From CAVZAB01 sp963773155 (lineage in GTDB: Bacteria > Pseudomonadota > Alphaproteobacteria > Rhizobiales > Beijerinckiaceae): a stretch of DNA of 64,000 bases. The stretch covers positions 102,961-166,960 of the forward strand of contig CAVZAB010000022.1 in the NCBI GenBank assembly GCA_963773155.1, read 5' to 3'. Below, one piece after another: positions 56,880 through 64,000 of the stretch. Within the stretch, counting starts at the first letter, position 1. Every line of letters begins with the position of its first letter. The position numbers were made by a program, and so were the translations under genes. The notes beneath the pieces were generated by a model. It ran no database searches. It was given only the letters and a program-made list of their open reading frames with translations, and was not told the DNA's origin.

Positions 56880-58339
56880 TGTCCGCAAACCAAACCTCGA
56901 CCGAATTCAAGGATAATGCCCACCGGGCGCTGGAAGACGCGCAATTGCAAGAGGCGCTCGGCAACGTCAGGTCGGGCTTCATCGACAAGCGGCGCATGGC
57001 CGCAGACCGGCTACCTGAATTCGAGGCGCTGCGCGATTCGGCAAGAGACATCAAAGACCATACGCTCGCCCATCTTGATCTCTATCTCGAAGCCTACGAG
57101 GCCAAGGTCGTCGAATCCGGCGGTACCCTGCATTTCGCCCGCACGGCGGCCGAAGCGACGGCGCAGATCGTGGCGATATGTAAGCGTCACGGCGCGAAGA
57201 TCGTGACCAAAGGCAAGTCGATGATCGCCGAGGAAATCGGCCTCAACGGCGCGCTCGAGGCTGCCGGTATGGTTCCGGTTGAAACCGACCTTGGTGAATA
57301 TATCATCCAATTGCGCGGCGAAACTCCGTCCCACATCATTGCCCCGGCCGTTCACCTCAACGCCAGCCAGATCGAGGCGGACTTTCGCCGCACCCACCGG
57401 CAGCTCCCGGAATCCCGCAGTTTAAGTGAGCCCGAGGCATTGCTCAGCGAAGCGCGCGGCGTTTTGCGCGATCGCTTTCTCAATGCCGACGTCGGCATTA
57501 CCGGGGCTAATTTTCTTGTTGCCGAGACCGGCACCTCGATCATCGTGACCAATGAAGGCAATGGCGATCTGACCCAGACGCTGCCAAAAGTGCACATAGT
57601 TATTAGCTCGATCGAAAAGATCGTCCCGACGCTTGAAGACGTCGCCCAAATGCTGCGGGTTCTCGCCCGCTCAGCAACTGGCCAGGAAATGTCGGTCTAT
57701 ACCACGCTGTCGACTGGACCCCGCCGAAAGCCGACCAAGACCAGGCCGGGCGATGTTGACGGCCCAGAAGAATATCATGTCGTGCTGCTCGACAATGGGC
57801 GCTCGGCCATGCTTGGCGGCGACTTCCAGGACATGCTGCGCTGCATAAGATGCGGCGCCTGCATGAACCATTGTCCAGTTTACCACGCGATCGGCGGGCA
57901 CGCCTATGGCTGGGTCTATCCTGGCCCCATGGGGGCGGTGCTGACGCCGAGCCTGATTGGCGTGGACAAGAGTGGACACTTGCCCAATGCGTCGACATTT
58001 TGCGGGCGCTGCGAAAGCGTTTGCCCAGTGCGCATTCCCCTGCCCAAGATGATGCGCCATTGGCGTGAACGGGAGTTCGAACGACACCTTACGCCGGCCT
58101 TTGCTCGCGGCGGCCTTGCCGTCTGGGCCTTCTTTGCCAGGCGCGGGGCCCTCTACCGGGCCGCGACAGGGCTCGCCATGCGCGGCCTGAAGATCTGCGC
58201 AGGCTCGCGTGGCCGCTTTGTCTGGCTGCCTTTCGCGAGCGGCTGGACCCAATATCGGGATTTTCCGGTGCCGCCGGGAACGACGTTTCAGGCGCAATGG
58301 CGCGCCAGGCGGGCGCAAGGGTTTAGGCGTGGGCGATGA
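56879..58339 (+). CDS. lutB: L-lactate utilisation iron-sulfur protein LutB
   Basis: 486 aa. The N-terminal LUD domain has RRMAADRLPEFEALRD, KSMIAEEIGLNGALEAAG, and GANFLVAETGTSIIVTNEGNGDL; the ferredoxin part has CIRCGACMNHCPVY and CGRCESVCPVRIPL, two 4Fe-4S clusters. ATG 56879; the longer frame is an extension into lutA. Its stop overlaps lutC by 4 bp (ATGA). Confidence 0.95.
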   Translation: MSANQTSTEFKDNAHRALEDAQLQEALGNVRSGFIDKRRMAADRLPEFEALRDSARDIKDHTLAHLDLYLEAYEAKVVESGGTLHFARTAAEATAQIVAICKRHGAKIVTKGKSMIAEEIGLNGALEAAGMVPVETDLGEYIIQLRGETPSHIIAPAVHLNASQIEADFRRTHRQLPESRSLSEPEALLSEARGVLRDRFLNADVGITGANFLVAETGTSIIVTNEGNGDLTQTLPKVHIVISSIEKIVPTLEDVAQMLRVLARSATGQEMSVYTTLSTGPRRKPTKTRPGDVDGPEEYHVVLLDNGRSAMLGGDFQDMLRCIRCGACMNHCPVYHAIGGHAYGWVYPGPMGAVLTPSLIGVDKSGHLPNASTFCGRCESVCPVRIPLPKMMRHWREREFERHLTPAFARGGLAVWAFFARRGALYRAATGLAMRGLKICAGSRGRFVWLPFASGWTQYRDFPVPPGTTFQAQWRARRAQGFRRGR

Positions 58340-59028
58340 GCACGCGCGATGAAATCTTCGCCGACATCCGGCGCGCCCTGGCGGTGTCCGGTCGCGAAGC
58401 ACCCAGACGCGCCAGCGTCGATGAACGGTTGAAACGCGCGCCGAGCGGCCTGGTGCCGGCGCGCGGCCAGCTCGCTTTGCCTGGCCGCGTCAACCTGTTC
58501 CAGGCGCAAGCCGAGGCCGCGCAGGCGAGCGTCACCCGGGTCGCTTCACCCGACCAAGTGCCCGCCGCAGTTGCGCGTTACCTGCGCGAACATAACCTAC
58601 CAGCAAGCCTCAGACGCGGCGAAGATCCGCGACTGGCGGCGATGCCTTGGTCGGAAACGCCTATCAGCCTGTCAGTCGGCAAATCTCAAGGCGAGGACCT
58701 GAACGGCCTGAGCCATGCCGTTGCCGGGGTTGCCGAGACCGGGACGCTGATCCTCACCTCCGGGCCTGAGAATCCGACCAGTCTGAACTTTTTGCCTGAC
58801 AATCACATTGTTGTCGTCGAGGCGGCCGACATAGAGGGGGACTACGAAGCGGTCTGGCGACGCCTACGCGGCCGCTATGGCAAGGGCAAAATGCCGCGCA
58901 CTGTCAATATGATCACCGGGCCGTCACGCTCCGGCGACATCGAGCAGACGATTTTCCTCGGCGCCCACGGCCCGCGCCGCCTGCTCATCGTTCTTGTCGA
59001 AGGCGACCGGCTGTCAGTGCCGAAATAA
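58336..59028 (+). CDS. lutC: L-lactate utilisation protein LutC
   Basis: 230 aa, LUD domain protein, third subunit of LutABC. AVAGVAETGTLILTSGPENPTSLNFLPDNHIVVV and TVNMITGPSRSGDIEQTIFLGAHGP are hallmarks. Translationally coupled to lutB. The complex feeds electrons from lactate to the quinone pool. Confidence 0.93.
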   Translation: MSTRDEIFADIRRALAVSGREAPRRASVDERLKRAPSGLVPARGQLALPGRVNLFQAQAEAAQASVTRVASPDQVPAAVARYLREHNLPASLRRGEDPRLAAMPWSETPISLSVGKSQGEDLNGLSHAVAGVAETGTLILTSGPENPTSLNFLPDNHIVVVEAADIEGDYEAVWRRLRGRYGKGKMPRTVNMITGPSRSGDIEQTIFLGAHGPRRLLIVLVEGDRLSVPK

Positions 59029-59141
59029 ATCCTTGTTTTTGCCGAATTGCGCGCCATCTCCTGGAGGCCTATAGGATTTGGCGCCCGCTTGGACGGAGCC
59101 GCTGCCGCGAGCGCTGGCGCGCAAAGGGACCGGGACCTAAT

Positions 59142-60425
59142 ATGCCTTTCGCCATCTTGCCCCGCCGACCGGCCCTGGTACCGCATTCAGGTGCCATGCT
59201 CCTGAAAGCGCTGGTCCTTCTTGTAGGCCTTGCCGCGGCCGGTCAGGCCTGCGCGCAGGAGCAGTCGGGCGCACCGCCGGGGGTGCTGCAGGCTGCCCCT
59301 CCGTCGGATGCCGCCGAACCGGCCAAACCGGCAAGGCCGAGGCGGCCAGCCGACTTGACGCCTCGGCAGGAGACCAGCCTATCGAGCGACCCGCAGCCGA
59401 CCCTCCAGCCCGACACTTTCATCACAACAGCCAAGGTGTCGGAACGCTATCTCGCAATTGCCGATTCAGGCGGCTGGCCGATAGTTCCCGGTCCCCTCCA
59501 GCCGGGAGCCAAAGGGAAGGCCGTCAGCCTGCTGAAAAAGCGGCTGTCGATCGAGGGCGATGTCAGCCCTAGCGACATGTCGGACAATTGGAACCCGGCG
59601 GTTACCGCCGCCGTCAAGCGTTTCCAGTTCCGGCTCGGGCTCAAGCAAACCGGCATCGTCGCTGGTGCCACGCTGCGGGCGATGAATGTCCCGGCTGCGG
59701 TCCGCTTCAAGCAACTCGCCTCGAGCGCCCAGCGCCTCGCCGGCCTGAATTTTCCTTTCGGCGAGCGCTATGTCGTCGTCGACATTCCCTCGACTAGCGT
59801 CGAGGCGGTGCAAAACGGCAGCGTGGCACAGCGCTATGTTGCGATCGCCGGTGATGTCGAACATCCCTCGCCGGAAGTCCTCGCCCGCATCACCGAAATC
59901 AATCTCAATCCGACCTGGACGGTGCCGCAATCGATTATCAAGAACGAGATCATTCCGAAAATGCGCCGAGATCCCGGCTATTTGATCGTTGCGCAAATTC
60001 GGATCCTCGGCCCCAACAACGCGGAGATCGAACCACGCAACGTCAACTGGAACACCGAGAAGGCAGCCAATTACATTTTGAGGCAGGATTCAGGTTCGGG
60101 TAATTCGCTGGGATCGATCCGCATCAACATGCCGAACAGCCATGCGGTGTACATGCATGACACGCCGGCCAAGCAATTGTTCGGCGCCGATTACCGGTTC
60201 CTGTCGCACGGCTGTGTGCGGGTCGAGGGCGTCTATGATCTCGCGGAGTGGCTGCTGAAGGATGTCCCTGGTTCGCCCCAGGGACAATGGACCAAGGCGG
60301 CCATGCTTGCCCAGATCGCATCGGGTGAACATGAAGACATCAAACTCATTAGGCCGGTGCCGGTCGCCTGGGTCTATTTGACCGGCTGGGCCAATGCCGA
60401 CGGTGTGCGCCAATTTCAGAGATGA
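59142..60425 (+). CDS. Murein L,D-transpeptidase (YcbB/LdtD-like)
   Basis: 427 aa. A likely signal peptide is LLKALVLLVGLAAAGQACA; a Pro/Ala-rich linker to residue about 85; a peptidoglycan-binding helix set with PLQPGAKGKAVSLLKKRL and WNPAVTAAVKRFQFRLGL; then YkuD with MPNSHAVYMHDTP and catalytic SHGCVRVEG. It cross-links peptidoglycan 3-3. The start may instead be the ATG at 59196, nearer the signal. Downstream of lutC by 113 bp without clear coupling. Confidence 0.9.
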   Translation: MPFAILPRRPALVPHSGAMLLKALVLLVGLAAAGQACAQEQSGAPPGVLQAAPPSDAAEPAKPARPRRPADLTPRQETSLSSDPQPTLQPDTFITTAKVSERYLAIADSGGWPIVPGPLQPGAKGKAVSLLKKRLSIEGDVSPSDMSDNWNPAVTAAVKRFQFRLGLKQTGIVAGATLRAMNVPAAVRFKQLASSAQRLAGLNFPFGERYVVVDIPSTSVEAVQNGSVAQRYVAIAGDVEHPSPEVLARITEINLNPTWTVPQSIIKNEIIPKMRRDPGYLIVAQIRILGPNNAEIEPRNVNWNTEKAANYILRQDSGSGNSLGSIRINMPNSHAVYMHDTPAKQLFGADYRFLSHGCVRVEGVYDLAEWLLKDVPGSPQGQWTKAAMLAQIASGEHEDIKLIRPVPVAWVYLTGWANADGVRQFQR

Positions 60426-60528
60426 CATCTACGCGATTGACACGGTCGGCGGCACCGCGCAGTACCCATCAGGTCGTTTAGCCGGGCGCTAAGCAGCACG
60501 CGCGCGCAGACAGCGAAGTCGCGATCCT

Positions 60529-63295
60529 CTATTCCGCCAGGACGCGGGTCGGCGGGAAGGCCACCTCGACGAGCGTGCCTTCCTTGCGCTTGCTCTTGAT
60601 CGTGAACGATGCTCGGTTGGCCTCGACCAGTGCCTTGGTCAAGGGCAGACCGAGACCGGTACCCGAAGTCCGGTGGCCGGTGTTGATCTGGCGGAACGGT
60701 TCCAAAGCCATTTCGATTTCGCTCTCAGACATGCCAATGCCGGTATCGCGGATGCGGATGACGGCATGGCCGGCATCGGTCAAAGCGGTCGAGACGATGA
60801 CCTGTCCGCCAGGTTCGTTGTATTTCATCGCATTGGATAGGAGGTTCAAAACGATTTGCCGTAGCGAACGCTCGTCGGCAACAATATTCGGCAGTCGCGG
60901 GGCAAGCGCCTGACGGACGATCACGCGCTCGGAACTTGCTTGTGGCTGCATTAGCGACACGCATTCGCGAACGACGCGATTGGCGTCGACGCTCGAAAAG
61001 GTCAATTCGAGTTTGCCGGCCTCTATCTTCGAGAGATCCAGGAGATCGTTCACGAGGCTCATCACATGCGTGCCGGATACATGGATGTCCTTGAGGTAAT
61101 CCTTGTAGCGCTCGTTGCCGATCGGCCCGAACCGCTCCTCCATGATCACCTCGGCAAAGCCCAAAATGGCATTCAAGGGCGTGCGGATCTCATGGCTAAT
61201 CTTGGCGAGAAAATCGGATTTCAATGCGCTGGCGCGTTCGGCCTGGCGCTTGGCCTCGTTGAGCTCTCGCTCGACCTTTTTCCAATGCGTCATGTCGCGC
61301 ATTACGACGCAATAACGCGGGGCGGCGCCGGAACCGATCCGCCCGATCGTCATGAACAGGGGAATGGCGCCACCCTGACGCTCGCGGCCGACGACATCGC
61401 GTCCGTCGTTCAACACACTAGCGACCCCGTTGAGCGTGAGCCCCTCGAAATATTCCTGCGCGGTTCGATGGCTTTCGCTCGCCAGGAGGATGGTGAACGG
61501 CTGGCCTGCGACATCCGGCTGCTCGTAGCCGAATAGCGCTTCGGCGGACCGATTGAGAGAAACGAGATTGCCGTTGTCGTCGAGTACCGCGACGCCGTCG
61601 GTCGCCGTGTCGAGAATGGCGTGCAATTCCCTAATCTCGGCTTCCTTGCCGCGATTCTCCAGCTCGAATGCCTTGTGATGCTGCACGGTTTCGACTGGCG
61701 GCGCTCTTAGACCGGCAATTAGCGTTGCCGTACCGCCGGCCCAAGTGATCTCGCCAACTCGGCCGTGGATTGACACTTCGCCAGCACTGCCCTCGACCCC
61801 GAATATCTCCTCCTCGGCAGTCGCCGCCATGAGGGCCCGTGGGCCAAGGCGTGACCATCCTCCAGCCTCCTCCATAGCTGCAAGATCGGAATAGCCGGTC
61901 AACGCAAGGAGGGCGCTGTTGACGGCCAGGAGCCTTCCTTCCTTCCCGATCGCAACAGCAAAGGGAAGCGCATCGAGGAACGCCTGATCGAGCATAGCTG
62001 GTGCAAGCTTGGGTTCCTGGCTCCCTTCTTTCGTTTCACGAGAAGGCGGCACACGCGGCTCGGCCGGCTCAGCCGTTTCACTCAGGTTCTTCTCGGTCAA
62101 TGGCCTGGCGCGCACCTCAATGCGCGCGCCAAGTGCCCGCGCAATCTCACGGAAGGCATTGCGTTCGGACGGCGTCAATTGGACGGTTTCGCCAGAGGCC
62201 GCCTGGCGGCTGGCGCGGCGCGCCGTTGTCTCCTTTTCGGCGGGGAGATTGTCCTCACTCTCCGCCCGCTCGACCGATTGAAGGCGGAGGTAGACGACAT
62301 TGCGATGATCGCCTTCGGCTTCAGGCACCGGCGCCATCGGCGCCGGTGCCGGCGTCGACTCGACAGAATGCGTGGTTGCTTCCGGCGAAGGCCCCGCCCC
62401 AGTCACGCTCGATCCCGTAGAGGCAGGAATTTGCACCTGAATTGCCGATAGGCGCCCGAAGCTGACAATTCCGAAGCCGCGAAATCCGTCAAAGCGACGG
62501 TTGTCTTTGTAGAGTGGCAAGGCGCCGAGGGTTACCGGCACACTAAACTTGCCGTGATTGACTGGCCACATCACCTCGATCCCGTGGAAGCTCTCCCGCC
62601 GCCGCAGCGCCTCGGCAAGCCGGTTATCCGGGTCGAGCAACTTGGCAAGATCGATAAATGAAGCGCCCTCCAGCTGGCCGACCGAGCCAACAATATCGGC
62701 CAATTCTGGCGACACCCGCAGCAGAATGTCGTCGCTGTCAGTGTGCCAGATGAAACGTAGACTGCGGACTCCTTTGAACCGGCGCGCCAACGCGACTTTC
62801 AGATCCTCCGGCGATTCGGCCGCCAGTTCAGGCTGCAAGGCGGAAGGCGATGAAGCGGGCTCGTTAGGCGCTTCGCCCGCCAAATAAGGGAACGAAATAT
62901 GCGGACGGTTGCCGACTGTGGCTGCCGCAAATATGATGAGGCCTGAAGGCCGCACGATGCGTCTGCACAACAACGTCAGGCTTTCGGTGCGGCGGCCGAC
63001 ATGGAAACGAAGCCGCTCCATGCGCGGCGGGCGGCCGGGTGCCAGCGAGCGGGTGAGTTCGGCCAATTGCCGGCCAGCCTCGGTGTCTATATCGAACAGC
63101 CGCCGCGTTAGGTCGATGATCTCGGAGGTTCGGAACTGGGCGTGCGCCGACGGGCTTGCCCAAACGACGCGCGGTGGATCGAATTCGAGCGATGAATGTG
63201 GCGGCTCCGGCGGCGTGCAGGGAGGCTAGCGTCGGCTCAGCAAGAATGGCCGCGAGATCTTCCGGTTCTAGCCGCGTCTCGGCGATTCTGGTCAC
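60529..63295 (-). CDS. PAS-domain sensor histidine kinase (PdhS/DivJ/PleC-like), frameshifted near its start
   Basis: At least 845 aa are continuous. The C-terminal kinase has SDFLAKISHEIRTPLNAILGFAEV (catalytic His near residue 625 of the main ORF), then DYLKDIHVSGTHVMSLVNDLLDLSKIEAGKLEL, an ATPase domain with NLLSNAMKYNEPGG and GTGLGLPL. Two PAS domains precede it (FLDALPFAVAIGKEGRLL, AILDTATDGVAVLDDNG). The N-terminus in another frame (MTRIAETRLEPEDLAAIL, GTG at 63295) joins after a one-base shift near 63200-63215 to VVWASPSAHAQFRTSEIIDLT. The HisKA segment is close to Brucella PdhS, which controls division, so a cell-cycle role is inferred. No membrane segment. Divergent from the phasin. 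Confidence 0.85.
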
Positions 63296-63387
63296 AGGGG
63301 GCTTCCGTTCGGCACAGCGTCGCTACCCGCACGATCTGCAGGTTTGCCTCCTCGAAAGCCCAGACCGCCCGCCAACGGTCCAAACCA

Positions 63388-63403
63388 TTTAAATGTTTAA
63401 ATG
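63388..63403. repeat. Tandem TTTAAATG repeat
   Basis: Two perfect 8-bp copies of TTTAAATG in an AT-rich patch upstream of the histidine kinase. It may be part of that gene's promoter; too short to decide. Confidence 0.5.
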
Positions 63404-63463
63404 TTCGGGTAGAGCGTGTCTATGGCAGTGCGTGCCGCAGCTGTGCAAAACCCGGGTAGATTT

Positions 63464-63493
63464 TTGCGTTGCACAAAATTGTTGCATTGCAAC
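63464..63493 (+). promoter_or_regulatory. Two TTGC-N3-GCA dyads in the phasin promoter, candidate PhaR sites
   Basis: TTGCGTTGCA (63464-63473) and GTTGCATTGCAAC (63481-63493, palindromic) have the TGC-N3-GCA pattern known for PhaR of PHA producers. The second overlaps a -35-like TTGCAT (63482-63487), followed after 17 bp by TATAGG (63505-63510). Such a layout would let PhaR repress the phasin when no granule is present. Confidence 0.6.
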
Positions 63494-63551
63494 ATGAATT
63501 CGGCTATAGGTTGTCCAATTCGGATTTCGGCGTTGCTCGCAGGAGGATGGA

Positions 63552-63920
63552 TTGAACGAGACTCCCTATCAAATCCCGACAGAAATGCGCGACTTTGCCG
63601 AAAAAAGCGTCGAGCAAGCTCGCAAAGCTTTCGAAGGTTTCATGGGTGCCGCGCAGCGTGCCGCTGGAACCGTCGAAGGGACCGCCGAATTGGTGCAGAC
63701 CAACGCCAAGGATCTGACGGCGAAAACCTTTGAAGCTGCCGAAACTAACATCAACGCTGCTTTTGAACTCGCTCGCAATCTCGTCCAGGCCAAGGACCTC
63801 CAGGAGGTGATGGCCCTACAGGCTGAATATTTGAAGTCGCAATTTGCCGCTGTCCAAAGCCAGGCCAAGGATCTCGGTGCCCTGATTCAAAGTGTAACGA
63901 CGTCGACCTTGAAGAAGTAA
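63552..63920 (+). CDS. Phasin family protein
   Basis: 122 aa, amphipathic helical granule-associated protein. Layout: EMRDFAEKSVEQARKAFEGFMGAA, then ETNINAAFELARNLVQAKDLQEVMALQAEYLKSQFAAVQSQAKDLG, as in PhaP. Start is TTG 63552 with AGGAGG (63541-63546) five bases before; an ATG at 63547 opens only two codons. Implies polyhydroxyalkanoate storage. A second, similarly spaced ORF follows at 63941. Confidence 0.92.
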   Translation: MNETPYQIPTEMRDFAEKSVEQARKAFEGFMGAAQRAAGTVEGTAELVQTNAKDLTAKTFEAAETNINAAFELARNLVQAKDLQEVMALQAEYLKSQFAAVQSQAKDLGALIQSVTTSTLKK

Positions 63921-63940
63921 TCGAACACAGGAGAAAACAA

Positions 63941-64000
63941 ATGGCTTCCCCGCCCCGAAAATCGGCAAAGAATGAAACCGTTTCAATTGACCCCGTCGAT
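63941..64000 (+). CDS. Partial CDS running off the window
   Basis: ATG 63941 with AGGAGAAAACAA upstream opens MASPPRKSAKNETVSIDPVD without a stop. Twenty codons are too few to identify it; its position just after the phasin suggests a second granule-associated or PHA-related gene, but this is a guess. Confidence 0.5.
   Translation, partial: MASPPRKSAKNETVSIDPVD

Overview
The window is a high-GC stretch of an alphaproteobacterial chromosome, most likely order Hyphomicrobiales (Rhizobiales). The evidence is the set of neighbours typical of that order (a CysQ-like phosphatase, a DUF4170 protein, a DUF374 acyltransferase, WaaA, LpxK and DUF2093), the hisZ plus catalytic hisG pair with a long-form HisG, groESL behind a CIRCE element, a phasin, a PleC/DivJ/PdhS-type histidine kinase, and endonuclease-type MutL. 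I cannot name a genus from sequence alone. There is no insertion sequence, integrase, phage gene, CRISPR array, rRNA or tRNA that I can support. Genes are packed tightly, many overlap by 1-11 bp, and no gene-free stretch reaches 300 bp.

Layout. 0-4.5 kb: lipid A/Kdo biosynthesis (acyltransferase, waaA, lpxK) with two small conserved genes. 4.5-9.2 kb: tRNA/rRNA modification and repair (tadA, an rluB-like pseudouridine synthase with a long basic repeat tail, rsmD, mutL). 9.2-13.4 kb: a paired M16 peptidase system, a secreted small protein that may be DUF3035/BamF-like, and lspA. 13.4-19 kb: ileS, ribF, a MaoC hydratase and a HAD phosphatase. 19-26.2 kb: ridA, ohr, an omega-aminotransferase, hisS, a patatin, a hydrolase carrying all the active-site residues of fluoroacetate dehalogenase, and purD. 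26.2-29 kb: an HxlR regulator divergent from gstA with a tandem dyad operator between them, then a badly frameshifted xseA. 29-33.5 kb: a metallophosphoesterase plus a Ser/Thr kinase-universal stress protein fusion, then hisZ-hisG. 33.5-42.9 kb: a four-gene OMF-MFP-RND-RND efflux operon with a palindromic promoter/operator built over the hisG stop codon. 43-47.3 kb: an SbmA/YddA-like ABC exporter and groESL. 47.3-49.6 kb: a membrane protein, an L,D-transpeptidase and a DUF2076 protein. 49.6-59 kb: glycolate oxidase glcDEF with malate synthase, divergent from lactate utilisation lutABC. 59-64 kb: a YcbB-like L,D-transpeptidase, a PdhS-like histidine kinase, a phasin and the start of another gene.

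How it works together. GlcDEF oxidises glycolate to glyoxylate and malate synthase condenses glyoxylate with acetyl-CoA, while LutABC feeds lactate into pyruvate, so 49.6-59 kb is a compact two-/three-carbon acid module. The malate synthase is unusual: it carries a roughly 195-residue Lys/Ala/Thr-rich, histone-H1-like N-terminal tail translated from a strong Shine-Dalgarno. This tail, the kinase-USP/phosphoesterase pair and the three dyad operators (26.66, 33.47 and 63.47 kb) are the points most worth a second look.

Quality warning. Six genes (DUF4170, gstA, xseA, the NodT-like OMF, the second RND pump and the histidine kinase) are broken by single-base indels. In most of them removing one base restores a normal protein, and xseA alone needs about six or seven corrections. 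The pattern fits uncorrected sequencing/assembly indels better than six pseudogenes.
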